Shown piece after piece: positions 1 through 10,789 of a stretch of 64,000 nucleotides of DNA. Both the position numbers and the translations under genes were made by a program. The notes below the pieces were generated by a model. The model had not been told where the DNA came from. It worked only from the letters and a program-made list of their open reading frames with translations, and ran no database searches. Each line of letters starts with the position of its first letter. Position 1 is the stretch's first letter. The stretch comes from Trichopria drosophilae (lineage: Eukaryota; Arthropoda; Insecta; Hymenoptera; Diapriidae). The DNA is taken from assembly GCA_030407085.1 (NCBI GenBank), contig CM059582.1, forward strand, positions 159,766,001 to 159,830,000, read 5' to 3'.

Positions 1-2278
1 ATGAAGTAAAATCGCCCAAAGACAGTATAAAGATATTAACTTGCTACTTGAAACAACGAACAATTAACTTTTCGAATTAGTGAATAAGTACTCTCTTACT
101 TCTTGCGATTTAGATTCACTCTTAATTTAATAAAGCGATCAATACAAAATGGAATGCTTTAGGCCTTATGACATTTGGTTATAACTGTTTGATATAGCAC
201 GCCAAATATAATTCACTTAATTGAAGCTATAGTCAGGTTGGATTGCCCGTCCTGTCGAAACTTCCTGCCAGGATCCTAACCGTTGCTTCTTTTAAAATTC
301 TACATAGTTGATGTGCAAATAAACATATATTGCTAAAGTACAGAAATGACAAAACTTCTTTGTTTACATGACATATTATAAACTCTTTTTTAAAAAGATA
401 GGACTGTTAATGGAGGTCTAAACATGGCCTTGCATCGGGATTATTATTGTGAAATATATTTCCAACAATTTTTCAGATACGCTGTTTACCGCGTCAGCAT
501 TATAATGCAGAATCTTGTCTAATCCAAAATCTTGTCGTTAAAATACACGAACCTTAGGCCGCTAAACTAAAAAAAAAACGCATTGTAAGGGATACTGCTG
601 GAACAGGATTACCAATTCAATTCCAAATTTGTTTTGTCGTAATATAATCACAATCATCTCTTAAAAATAAATATCACCATATTTCTGGCTATAGTATTTT
701 GTTTTTGGTTCTGTTACGTCTTTCGCATGATTTTTTAGGTATTCCGAAAAAAGGTTATTGAAATACTTACTTCTGCTTGTTTGGTAACAACGGTATGTAT
801 GACAAGCCCACTTACTTATAGCCCTGAATTGTTTTTAATGTTCTTGAACAAATTTTTGGGTATTATTTTTAAAAAGACGATTTTTATTGTTTATTACATT
901 TATCTGAAAAAAAAAGAAAATTTAAGAAAAATATCACTATTTTCGTTTAAAACATATTCCTTTCTACAGATTTTCCAAATATTTCTCATATATAAATGAA
1001 TAATTGGAATCTGAATTTCCGAAATGTGCAATACAATATCTTCAATACTCTAACAATAATCATCTCTTGTAAGCTTTAATTTCAGTAACTTCACACTTTA
1101 ATCAAGAACTCGCCATCTGCGTATTGTACGATGTCATATCTGTCGTTGATAAGTCTTTACAGCATTATACATTACAACATTTCTTGTACAATTTTATACA
1201 GTTTATAGTTATACTATAGTTTCCATATATAAAAAGGAAAAGAATTTTCTACCTTTCAATTTTCTTTTCCATTAGTAAATATATAATCCGTAATATAATG
1301 ATACAGGATTTCATATAAATAGGAAAACATTGATAAGTTTATAAACCTTTTAAATTATTCTAGAAACGATATCTTTTTACATTTTTCTATTAATACATTG
1401 CGGAGATCATATTTTGAATATTTACACAATTTAAATTACTGAAAATATATGAGCTTAGTTAGAACACATTTGAAAGTTAACTTAAAATGATACTGAGAAG
1501 TGGGCATCTGGTTACGAACACACCACATTCTGTAGATATCGAGAGACATAGCAAATGTCTAGTTATTAAGCATATTTTCCGAATCGAAAGATATATCCAG
1601 TATTCCGAAAGTATCATGATCTTATATTTGAAGTAAAACATGCCTTTAACCATAACCTCTCATTCTTGTCTGGCTATTTTTAATGTTGCATTTGACCATA
1701 TCAATAAACGAGATGGCTATCAACAGTTAAAGATGATAAATGGTTGTTAATTGTTTTAATGATGCGCAACCTATGTGATTCTTGAAATAGTTTAAAAAAT
1801 GTTGCCCTGCATAATTCGCACCGCATTTTTGCTGCGACATGACCGTAGGGTCACTATTTAGGCTTCTCGGATCCCTTTTAAATAAATACAATTATATATA
1901 TGTACAGAATACTTACTATGTTTAGTTCACTAATTTAGGAGTAGGAAATCTGTAATAATTTGAATTGTGGTTATAGCAGCTCAGTCCAATTGCATTGAAT
2001 CTAATAAATGAAGATAGTAAATTGTGTTTCACAATATAATTGATTTATATTTAATCGGTTGAAGACTTCTTTCTTTTTGCGGCTCTAAATTTTATTTCAT
2101 TTTTTATTCTTTACTTACGATTATATAGTGTAATATAATGTTTTACTAATCTATACAGAATTTCATTTAATAAAATTTATTTAATTAATTATTTGACTTT
2201 TACTAATAATTAGTAAAGTCCCCATATGTCAGATTTAAACAGAATATTATGCCGATAATCCATAACTTAAATATTTTC
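1..2278. other. AT-rich sequence without recognisable gene
   Basis: No open frame with coding character, no inverted repeat longer than a few bases and no tandem array was found by eye. The only ORF above 60 codons (781-999) begins with TTG and encodes an AT-driven mix of Phe, Leu, Ile and Lys, so it is not accepted as a gene. The stretch ends at the TTAA flank of the next foldback element. Confidence 0.6.
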
Positions 2279-2282
2279 TTAA

Positions 2283-3567
2283 CCCGTTTCGTCCTGAAAT
2301 GCCCTAAATTTTGACTTCTTTTCATCAGGTGTTTTCTCATGGAGAAAGTCACTCAATCTTTTTGATATAACCACACCTATTGTATTTTTTCCCGAACTTT
2401 CTAAATCCCGTTTCAGATTGACCATATCTGCCACCATTTTTTTACTATGGTGATTTAAACATAAAAAAATCGTGAATTTTGAAAAAATTGGTTCAAATAA
2501 TCGTATTTTTGAACAGGAAACAGTGTTCGAATCAAGCTGAATCTCTGTATTTGGTGGAGTAAATAGTTATACTAAAAGATAGGATGGTTATTAATTCACC
2601 ATTCAAAATGTCGGTTATCAGTGAACATTTTGTTGAAAAATTTCTGGACGCTCTAACTGAACAATTATGACCTTGTTTTAAAAAATGCTAAGAATACAAA
2701 ATTCTTAGAATTCGCCGAGAAATATAGTGGATTTTTTTCAGATTTTTTAATCTGAAAAATTTTTTAATTTGAAAAATTTTTTCAAAATTCTTTTCAAAAT
2801 TGTAATTTTTTTTTTCGAAAAATTCTGAACAAAATTTAGTGCATTCTCTAATGAATTCTAAGAGTTTCTTATTCTATGCATTTTTTCCCAAAAGTTGATA
2901 GTTTTCGAGAAAGAAAAATCTTAAACTATAATATTTGAAATTCATTTCCTCGAAAACTATTAACTTTTGGAAAGAATTGCAAAGAACAAAAAACTGTTAC
3001 AATTTATCAGAGAATGCACTAAATTTCGTTCAGAATTTTTCGTAAATAAATTACAATTTTGAAAAAATTTTCTCAAAACTTCATTTAAAAGATCTGAAAA
3101 AATTCCACTATATTTCTCGATGAATTCTAAGATCTTTTCATTCTTAACATTTTTTTAAAAAAGCTCGTAGCTTTTGAGTTAAATTGCCCAGAAATTTTTC
3201 AACAAAATTTGGACTGAGAACCGCCATTTTGAAGCCGCCATTTTGAATAGAGGATTAATAACCATCCAATCTTTTAGTGTAACTAATTACTCCACCAGAT
3301 ACAGAGACTTAGCTTGTTCCGAACTCGGTTTCCTGTTCAAAAATACGATTATTTGAAGAAATTTTTTCAAAATTCACATTTTTTTTACGTTTAAACCGCC
3401 ATAGTAAAAAAATGGCGGCAGATATGGTCAATCTGAAACCGGATTTAGAAAGTTCGCGAAAAAATACAATAGGTATGTTATATCAAAACGGTTGAGTGAT
3501 TTTTTTTCTCCAAGAAAGCACCTGATGAAAAGAAGTCAAAATTTACGGCATTTCAGGACGAAACGGG
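2283..3567. mobile_element. TTAA-flanked foldback element, piggyBac-like termini
   Basis: The two halves are inverted copies over almost the whole length, with the symmetry centre near 2925. The left end reads CCCGTTTCGTCCTGAAATGC and the right end is its reverse complement. Both ends are flanked by TTAA (2279-2282 and 3568-3571). TTAA target duplication with TIRs starting CCC is characteristic of the piggyBac superfamily. No transposase frame exists, so this is a non-autonomous, roughly 1.3 kb element. The arms are diverged (indels, about 80-90 percent identity by eye), so the insertion is not recent. The ORF at 3492-3674 lies in the right arm and is not a gene. Confidence 0.8.
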
Positions 3568-3800
3568 TTAAGAAGATTGGAAAGTTGTTAAATTTCTATT
3601 TTATTTTAATTGTCTGGCCTGGTTATTTTATATGCGTATTAGTCACAAACCAGTATCATAAAACCCACCTTTAAAAATCGGATTCTCTTCAAATTGTGTT
3701 GTATGCAGGGTTTTTAATCAATAACACACAATATTTGACATATTAGACGTAAGGCGACCACTTTCTGCTTTGTTTTCACACCGGATTCACCTTTTTCTTT

Positions 3801-4175
3801 AAGGGCATTCTAAAAGTGATCCGCCGGTAAGGTAGGAAGTTCCACCAAAAAACCTCAGATGACTGAATAAAATTGTCAAAATTGGGGCTCTGTAAAGTCA
3901 ATTCTATTTACCATAAACAGTTTCCAGACATGAGTTGGGAAATGACCGAGAATTTTCGGAAATAAGTCATTTTTATTTATTTCCCAGAATTTTCGGAAAT
4001 AAGTGATTTTTGGTTATTTTCGAAAATTCTCGGTCAATTCTCAATTAATACCTTTGGTATTTTCTAGGATACCCTCTATAGCAATTAGAATTGCCCTTAC
4101 AAAGTCCGAATTTTGAGAATTCGATTCAGTCATTTTTTATTTACTATTTTCAGTGAAAATGTTTCTAAGGCAGAA
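3801..4175. repeat. Palindromic dispersed repeat, copy 1 (CTAAAGTG family)
   Basis: Imperfect palindrome. The left arm has a GGTAAGGTAGGAA motif and a GGGCTCTGTAAAG motif. The right arm carries the inverse of the second (CTTACAAAGTCCGAATTTTG). The centre is an inverted GACCGAGAATTTTCGGAAAT. The same layout recurs at 51903-52270 and, more decayed, at 52277-52510, so this is a dispersed family and not a local hairpin. No target duplication was identified and no protein is encoded. Confidence 0.65.
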
Positions 4176-4775
4176 TAAATCAAAACGCATTGAAATTTTT
4201 ATGGTAGTTTAATATATCATTAAAGAACGTGTCACAATTTTTTTATCTAAAAATATTGATATTAAGTATAAAAAAACTTGAGTCTCCTAGCTGCGTACAT
4301 TTCCGCGTCCTTAATTTTGATCTGAAACAAGAAAACCAAAATTTTTTTAAAGTTTATGATTATAGTTTCTATATGATATTTCGTATTTAAAAGAAAAAAG
4401 TTACAAGTTTTTAAGCAATTGTAAATTAAAAGTGTGTTTTTTCGCTAAAAAGTCAACTTTAAAATATGAAAAACAACGTGAAAAAAATTCTTTTTCGAAA
4501 AACATTTAATGCCATATCGAAGAGAATTTAATTATCTATAAAATGAGCCGTCATAAAGCTATATCGGTTGGGAAGCGGCTTCTTAATCGTGTACGTAAAC
4601 TCGAAAAATGGTGTTTCGAGGGTGACGCGACTATTCAACACAGAACTTTTCACCACAAGTATGTTTTGACTACAAGATAACTTCATCATAAACATTTCAA
4701 CACACAAATATTACATCATAAAATTAAAAAAAAATGACAATTTCAACTAAATATATTAAACATTTTAACAAAATA
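4176..4775. other. AT-rich sequence, no gene seen
   Basis: Poly-A and poly-T rich sequence with no coding signal. The segment near 4440-4620 has the texture of an old decayed repeat, but no second copy was found in this window. Confidence 0.5.
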
Positions 4776-4782
4776 GATTAAG

Positions 4783-4802
4783 TTAGGTTAGGTTAGGTTA
4801 GG
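4783..4802 (+). repeat. Interstitial TTAGG telomere-type repeat
   Basis: Four perfect tandem TTAGG units, with further single TTAGG or GTTAGG words just downstream (around 4816 and 4898). TTAGG is the canonical telomere repeat of many insects. The block is short and lies between transposon remnants, so it is interstitial and not a chromosome end. The following 120 bases are locally GC-rich (CCCCGGGGGTGCAC near 4849), unlike the flanks. Confidence 0.85.
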
Positions 4803-5073
4803 TGAAGTCAGATTATGTTAGGTACGTGGGCTATGTACGCGCCTCTAACCCCGGGGGTGCACAACGGATTTCCCCCTCTTAGTAAAAAAAAAGAGGTTAT
4901 GTTAGGTTACGAAAAACCAATCGAACAATCGAAATTTTCCCAACTTTTTTGTCTTTTTGCAGGTCAAAACGTACTTCAGACTTGGAAAGAGCAGGGTTGA
5001 AATCTATAAGAGATACAAGCTCGGAATTATTCATTCCTTATTTTTATATGAAAAGTGATTGTTAAAACACAGT

Positions 5074-5107
5074 GGAATTTAGGGCATTTCAGGCGGAAAC
5101 GGGTTAA
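5074..5107 (-). mobile_element. Solo TIR of the TTAA foldback family
   Basis: The segment ending GGAAACGGG followed by TTAA (5104-5107) matches the right terminus of the element at 2283-3567, including the preceding TTTAGGGCATTTCAGG. No matching left terminus lies between 3572 and 5073. It may be the surviving end of a second, eroded copy, or the true right end of a larger element starting at 2283, with 3567 an internal repeat. Confidence 0.65.
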
Positions 5108-5469
5108 AAAGTTGTATGTTTAAAAGTGGTGTGTTGTATAGTAGTAGTAACGTTTCGAGAAAAAGGCGTTTAAAATTTTAGGAACATAAAAATACTATAT
5201 ATTCACAAATTACGATAATGGAGGTTCCTCATTTGGGAAGGCCCAACAAAAAAGCTGATTACCCCAAAAGAGTAAACGAACTTACCAAAAGAAAGGGACC
5301 AAATAAAACGCATTATCCAGAAGTCACTTAAAAAAAACAGGCTACTCTGGCGAACGTACACGTTGGATGAGAATAGTCAAATTTTGTGCACTATGTTAGA
5401 ATAATATCACACACGGAACGAAGGATGTAGGTTTCATAGCTTGAAAACTGTCGCTTTGAAAGCATTGAA

Positions 5470-5768
5470 CACAGAGAAAAATGAGTCCGCTGGATTAGCT
5501 GATTCATATCAGCTAAAAATTTCGGCTGGAATTGCCGAAAATATATGCAATTTTAGCGGTTTTGATTCCGCTAATGTAGCCTTAACCCTACTCAATTCGC
5601 GCTTAGATCTAAATTTCCGCTACATTAACAGATTTGTTCCGCTAAATTTGCGGACTTTTTCAGTAAATTTAGCTATCTCTAACGGAATTCCAACAGCTAT
5701 CCATATAGGATAAAATTGGTAAAATTTGCGGATTTTTCGGCTGATTTAGCCGGTTATTTTTCTCCGTG
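5470..5768 (-). mobile_element. MITE copy A, CACNGAGAAAAAT termini
   Basis: Begins CACAGAGAAAAATGAGTCCG and ends ATTTTTCTCCGTG, so the termini are inverted repeats of about 13 bp. The interior has several short inverted words (CAGCTAAA, CCGCTAA, CGGCTGA). It is the reverse complement of copy B at 6266-6577 with high identity. The ORF crossing it (5441-5713) starts with TTG outside the element and is an artefact. No transposase. Superfamily not assigned. Confidence 0.75.
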
Positions 5769-6265
5769 AATGTTATTATGCTAAGTTGGTTAGAAATGAA
5801 CTCTATTGCAGTATAAGTTCACTTCTATAAAGCATAGATTGTTTACGAGCTAATAAAGGTAACCTAACATCGTAGTATGTCTAGGGCGCCGTACTATTAC
5901 AGCAGCCAGTTGTTCATGATATAGCCTCATCCTACAGTTCCTCGCACTCATCCTATTTTCGGATAAGCGACTTCTGGAACTGATCGCTCTAGTTCGCTCG
6001 TTCCTATCGCGCAGTCCAAATTCAGCCAGTTCCGCCATTCCGGCCACACGTGCCAGCAATCGCCAACAGATCGAGCGCACCGATTAGTTATACTCGAATT
6101 ATAGCTATTTTCAGCACAAATTCAAATTCATGTTTGAAATGAATTAAACTTTAATTCTTATTATTTCAAAAATTTTGATATTTTACACGACTGGTGTAGG
6201 GGGTACATACGTGAACTGGAACTTCAAAGAGTTCGATTGTCATACTGCACGCAGTTTCACGCCAA
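5769..6265. other. CpG-richer spacer between the paired MITEs
   Basis: About 500 bp between the inverted MITEs. The middle (about 5870-6090) is clearly richer in C, G and CpG than its surroundings. A minus-strand frame of 76 codons (5850-6080) is open and arginine-rich, which fits a stop-poor GC-rich sequence better than a gene. No function can be assigned. Confidence 0.4.
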
Positions 6266-6577
6266 CACGGAGAAAAATAACCGGCTAAATCAGCCGAAAA
6301 ATCCGCAGATTCTACCAATTTTATCCTATAGGGACAGCTGTTGGAATTCCGTTAGGGATAACCGATAATTTCAGCTAAATTTACTGAAAAAGTCCGCAAA
6401 TTTAGCGGAACAAATCTGCTAATGTAGCGGAAATTTAGATCTAAGCGCGAATTGAGTAGGGTTAAGGCTATATTAGCGGAATCAAAACAGCTAAAATTGC
6501 AGATATTTTCGGCAATTCCAGCCGAAAATTTTAGCTGATATGAATCAGCTAATCCAGCGGAGTCATTTTTCTCCGTG
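6266..6577 (+). mobile_element. MITE copy B, CACGGAGAAAAAT termini
   Basis: Starts CACGGAGAAAAATAACCGG and ends ATTTTTCTCCGTG. It is an inverted copy of 5470-5768. The last 131 bp recur almost exactly at 31698-31828, giving three copies in the window. High similarity among copies suggests fairly recent amplification. Target duplication is unclear; AA flanks both copies. Confidence 0.75.
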
Positions 6578-7150
6578 AAATCTGATCCCCTATTCCGCCA
6601 TTCCGTATTATTTTCAGTTCCAGGACACCCATCTCCTCAAATAGCGTGAGACTGAGGTATTATGCGGTAATGTATAGCCCCGCTTTATGAATGTAAACAC
6701 CTTGCTTTTTAAGCATGCTATCTAACTGTTGCGTCATATGTGGTACACATAAATTTCATAAAGCCCATCACTACCAAAAGGTTAGAAATGATGATCGATT
6801 AGTGGGAAAATACATTGTACAATGCAATGAAATACAATCACACTACATAACCTAGATCCTTCGTTCCATGCATCTATAAGCATAATATAATAACGCTAGC
6901 GATTATCCGGGGATCTCCATTTCTACGACTAAAAAGTGATGTTCCAAACTGCCCCAGTCCCCCCCGACCTATGAAAATGGGGAATTCAAAAAATCATTTT
7001 CCACTGTATTCCCTTGTATCAATTCTGGTGGTGTAAGAAACACATTAACGCAGTGAAAATCGGAAACTAATAAATCGGAGAAAAGTTGAAAATCTGACGT
7101 CGGATTGGTATAAACAGCGATCCCACGAGTTTATTACCTGCAATAGGTCA
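6578..7150. other. Mixed sequence, no gene seen
   Basis: Contains the outer inverted word at 6849-6867 and no other recognised structure. Confidence 0.45.
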
Positions 7151-7881
7151 TTTTAAGGTATAGTAGTCTGGTATTTCGCGCGTTTTTCGTAGGCTTTTTG
7201 GGGAATTTTTTTTTTTTGTAAAGTAAAATTAAATCGATTCGGGTTTTTTATATGTTATTATTGTTGGTGTATAAAAAACATTTTTTATTTGTCAAACAAC
7301 ATTTTTTTTACAATTATTTATGTAATAACGAAATAGGCGTTTACAAAAAGAGGGGGGTGGCTGGCCCAGGTGATTTTGGCACTTTGAGACGTCTGAAAGC
7401 AAAAAATAAAAAAGATTATTGTTCTGCAAGCCTGTAATTCTGGTTGGAACTAAAATTAATCAATTTGGTTGCAAAATATTAAAATGGCAAAATGGCATAT
7501 ATAATTTACATTTTTTTAATAAGAAATAAGACTATAAAATAAACAATTATAAATACAAATAAAAGATTTCAGCTCCTGCGATAGCCACAAATGTGTAGAA
7601 TAAAATATCCAAAATTCAGCGAAATCGGTTGAATAGAAAAATTGTTATCACCTGGGCCGATCGGAAAACCATGGTTTTGAGAAAAACACGTTTAAAGTTT
7701 TGACAACACCGCTCGGCCACCTACGAGACGCTCTTGTATATGTGCTGTAACTTTGTGAATTTTTCGAATTTCGTTGTAATTTTTTCACAGTATATTCTTA
7801 AAATACAATAGTTTTGAAATATGTAACAGAACGCAAATCGATTTTTTCGTCCCAAGAGACCAGACTACAACCTTAAGAAAA
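7151..7881. mobile_element. Probable TIR element of about 730 bp
   Basis: TTTTAAGGTATAGTAGTCTG at 7151-7170 is matched, inverted, by CCAGACTACAACCTTAAGAA at 7860-7879. An internal inverted word GGCCCAGGTGA recurs near 7362 and 7650. Arm similarity fades quickly, so this is a TIR element and not a full foldback. No transposase frame. The ORFs at 7252-7437 and 7785-7970 start with TTG or AT-rich runs and are not accepted. Confidence 0.45.
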
Positions 7882-8049
7882 CTTCTCTTTAGGCACAAGA
7901 CTGTGTCACATGTGCTCTTCATATTTCCATACAGGTGTGTCAAACAATAATATAGATATGTGAAAAACAAATAAAAATTGTTTAATACTCTAGTACAGGT
8001 TGAAGTTGAGTTATCATTTCTCGCTTTTGGAAATGCAGTGGATACGTCA

Positions 8050-8600
8050 AACTAACATGTGAGCTCGAGTCCGGACTTCTTGGCACGGTCCGATGCCCCC
8101 AGCTCGGTATACGACCGATACTCGATCAGGGCCTCGGTATTTTTATTCGCAGATTTTAAGGTCACTTGTTGCTTGTTTAGTTACGTTGGCGTACACACAG
8201 GCGCGATCGCATACTCGGGCCGACGCACAAATGCACAGGCGTGGCTCGTGCACACAGTCGAGACACGCGGTATCCGACCGATGGGTGGACCCTGTCGATT
8301 TCATTTCCTCCCTCGCCACGGGTGTGCCACTATTTTTCTCGCTTTTTGCCCCTTTTTCACGCGGGGCACCCAGGTTTCGCGTTGCGGCTGCTTTTTTCAT
8401 TTTTTTTATGCAAGGCTTTCGCTACTCCACGCTGCCCGTCTTTTTCGGCTGCGTTACTCGCATTTGTTCGCTATGCTTCTCTTTTTCCATCCCCGCACCC
8501 TCCCCGACTATTCGCTTCTGTTTGGTCAATCGAGCTTAACGATCAATGATCGATTGAAATTTTTAGGCCGGCAACTATATCGGGGGTCCCGTTCAGGGGA
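8050..8600. promoter_or_regulatory. CpG-rich island A
   Basis: Abrupt shift to GC- and CpG-rich sequence, pyrimidine-rich on the plus strand. Three plus-strand frames and one minus-strand frame are open together (for example ATG 8093 to 8539, 148 codons). This is what stop-poor composition produces, and none shows a recognisable domain. It could be a promoter with 5' UTR or a conserved noncoding element. No TATA box or clear splice site marks an exon. Confidence 0.35.
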
Positions 8601-9001
8601 GTGCTGAATTTGTACAGGTTTTGTTGATCGTACAATCGAGCGGTGTTTTGGAAACGATTTACAAAATACTGGAATGAAATAGTTACGTTACTTCTTTGTT
8701 ACCAACGTTCCTGTATCCGTGTATGGCCCAATTTTTACAACGCCTCCATGAACTCCATTTGCGACACTGATAATTTTGTCTTAGTCAACACAAACGAGTT
8801 GGTAAGAAAAATGTATTTTATTTTTTTGTAAATAAATGGTTTTTAGCTAAGGAAATTTGGTGAGAGCAATTTTCACCGAAAATATCGGTGTTTACACTGA
8901 CATAGCGATGTACGTTTCATACTCACCTATATTTAAGAGTTATGTTTAATTTAAAACAGTAGTGCTGATACCTTTATGATCTCTTTATTTATGTCGGGAC
9001 T

Positions 9002-9015
9002 CCCCCCCCCCCCTC
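9002..9015 (+). repeat. Poly-C run within GC-rich sequence
   Basis: A homopolymer of about 13 C after GGGACT, then a CpG-rich stretch (CGCGCCCG). A likely slippage site. Confidence 0.7.
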
Positions 9016-9775
9016 GTCATGCACAGCGCGCCCGTCTCCAATCCCTTCTTTTGCGCCCTAGATATACAATATACTATTTCGTATTAAGGGCTTAAGATAA
9101 AGTTTAACGCTCGAAGATCAACGCGTATCGAGTGAACGACTATCGCGTGTAAAAGCTTACGTCCGTAATACGAACAATATTTTTCACTCAAGCGGGTGTA
9201 AAATTCGAATTGGAAAATCGATATTGGGAACTCCTATTTCAACCATGTAATTTTCGAGGGCGTAAAATGAGATTTTATGACCGGGTGTGCGAAATAGTGT
9301 ATTACGTATTTAGGACGGAATCGAAGTCATTGCAACGACGGTGACGAGGGAGGTCAAGGGGGTAAAAACTGCTGATAGCGAGGTGAGTAGCAGTTTTTTT
9401 GACGCCGAGAGTCCCCAATATCGCCCGAGTCTGTGCAATGCGTTTCTGCCCTCAATAACTACACTATTTTGTGACACCTGTATAGAATTTCACGATCGCG
9501 CAAAGAAAATGCTCGGCTGGCGGCAAAAAATTCTCGATCGCCGTTTGAACATGCGCGGAACCGTAGTTGTGGTGCCCGTCTTTCCGACTAATTTACCGGG
9601 ACGTAAAGACAGCGAATTTGTGCAGGTATGATAAAATAGTATATTATGCTTCAAGGGAGGAAAATGCGCTATTCCTGAACGGAAGGTCTGCTACCCGACC
9701 GACGAGCGGGCACTCCTGCGAGGTGCGCGCGCTTGCCTCCCGTGTGGGATACGCTATTTTTCTCTCGACTCCATT

Positions 9776-9819
9776 CATTACTCCCGCTGGTGGCACTTTC
9801 CGTCCCATAGGGAGTAATG
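9776..9819. repeat. Perfect 10-bp inverted repeat
   Basis: CATTACTCCC (9776-9785) pairs with GGGAGTAATG (9810-9819), enclosing a 24-base loop, inside the modular CpG-rich block. The same GGGAG core occurs at the neighbouring module borders. Confidence 0.7.
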
Positions 9820-9907
9820 AGAACAAAGTGCGCATGCGCGCTGGGGGCCGGGCGGAATCGGAAACTTTCGTTCCTCTATAATACGGGCAATCCGACGCGG
9901 TCGGGAG

Positions 9908-10047
9908 AAATAGTATATTACTCAACGAGGGAGGTAAAATAAAGAATGCCTCAGACTACATGTTTTTCACCCTCGGCTTCACCTCGGGTAAAAATTACAC
10001 GCAGTCTGAGGCATTCTTTTTTACTTCCCGAGGGAAGTATACTATTT
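9908..10047. repeat. 140-bp hairpin with perfect 17-bp inner stem
   Basis: AAAGAATGCCTCAGACT (9941-9957) is exactly complementary to 10003-10019. The outer arms AAATAGTATATTACTC and the inverse AAGTATACTATTT extend the symmetry. The loop holds its own inverted pair (TTTTTCACCC and GGGTAAAAA). Such a fold could form in RNA or as a DNA cruciform. Function unknown. Confidence 0.75.
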
Positions 10048-10074
10048 TTCTTCATGACAGGGAGGAAAAGAAGT

Positions 10075-10104
10075 AACTTTCCTCCCGCTTGTGGGAGGAA
10101 AGTT
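10075..10104. repeat. Perfect 12-bp stem with 6-base loop
   Basis: AACTTTCCTCCC (10075-10086) pairs exactly with GGGAGGAAAGTT (10093-10104) around the loop GCTTGT. It directly follows the 140-bp hairpin. It resembles a strong terminator-like hairpin, but in a eukaryote no such role should be assumed. Confidence 0.75.
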
Positions 10105-10623
10105 GCTGCTTTCGTCCCAGTGTGATGAAAAATAATATTTCATGCTGTCCCAATGGCTATCGCGCCAATATCCTAAATATTCCATGTTTCAACATAACCG
10201 ATACATTATATTTATTTGCATGTATGTATATCTTATAAAGCTGAATTTAAATCAGCATCATTTGCAGCAATTAGTGAATACTTTCCCACTTAAATGGAGA
10301 AAAACCATCATGATTTATAGGGATCTACTGATATTTTGGATGAAAATTGTTTTCCACGAATATTTTCTCAAATATCTTATGCGATTAGCGTCAGTATAAA
10401 TTTTACTTTGCGCCAAAATTTTTCCAATTTACAAATAATCCGAGTAAAAAAAATTTGTCTCTGAAAGATCTTTCCGAGATCTTGCGGGTTTAATCTCGTA
10501 AAGATCTCGCAAACATCTCGCTACTGGGACGGAGCGAGATTGTTGCGAGATGAACAAAAGCTTAAAATGGTATGTTAAAATTATCGATTAAAAATAAAAT
10601 ATTTAAATAAAAAAAAGAATTTA

Positions 10624-10690
10624 TCACTGTCGGGATTCGATCCCGGGACCTTTCTGTCTTGAAGCAGCAACTCTAACCACCCTGCTAGTC
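10624..10690 (-). pseudogene. tRNA-like sequence, left arm
   Basis: On the minus strand: A box TAGCAGGGTGGTTAGAG and B-box region GGGATCGAATCCC. D-arm and T-arm are recognisable. The acceptor ends do not pair, so this is tRNA-derived and not a functional tRNA gene. Confidence 0.6.
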
Positions 10691-10789
10691 AGTAATTTTC
10701 TGACTTGTAACAAATGACACATATCAATGCCGAATTTCAATGATCGATTCACTCAGATACCTGTCTTTGTTATCCTTCCTAAAATTAAT

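Larger units (their letters stand above)
5411..6871. repeat. Nested inverted structure with paired MITEs
   Basis: The outer inverted words are GGAACGAAGGATGTAGGTT at 5415-5433 and its near-exact inverse at 6849-6867. Inside lie two inverted copies of one MITE (5470-5768 and 6266-6577) around a 497-bp CpG-richer spacer. Outer arm to MITE distances are unequal (about 40 versus 270 bp), so the layout is not a simple hairpin. It may be two insertions in opposite orientation, or a composite unit. Confidence 0.55.
9290..10140. repeat. CpG-rich block of modules bounded by AATAGTATATTA
   Basis: The word AATAGT(A/G)TATTA recurs at about 9293, 9636 and 9909, and inverted (TATACTATTT) at about 10039. 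Three of the four are followed or preceded by GGGAGG or GGGAAG. Between them lie CpG-rich segments of about 340, 270 and 130 bp. The last module is a long hairpin. The open frame at 9341-9631 starts with GTG and has no recognised domain. The modular repetition argues for a repeat family over a gene. No match to a named family can be claimed. Confidence 0.55.

Noticed and set aside
589..604. AGGGATACTGCTGGAAC also seen with one change at about 59706
   Set aside because: Only 16-17 bases; no similarity beyond it, so a chance match is likely.
5441..5713. 90-codon open frame
   Set aside because: Starts with TTG and runs through MITE copy A; composition follows the repeat.
8059..8607. Longest open frame of the window (182 codons) and overlapping frames
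   Set aside because: The 182-codon frame lacks an ATG at its start; several frames on both strands are open together, which reflects CpG-rich stop-poor sequence. No domain recognised.
9341..9631. 96-codon frame ending near a GTATGA donor-like site
   Set aside because: GTG start, lies between two border words of the modular repeat, no recognised domain.
10075..10104. Rho-independent terminator-like hairpin
   Set aside because: The sequence is eukaryotic and the hairpin is part of a repeat block; a bacterial terminator role is not credible.
10140..10400. 85-codon open frame
   Set aside because: AT-driven composition with clustered Tyr, Ile and Phe; no splice or domain evidence.
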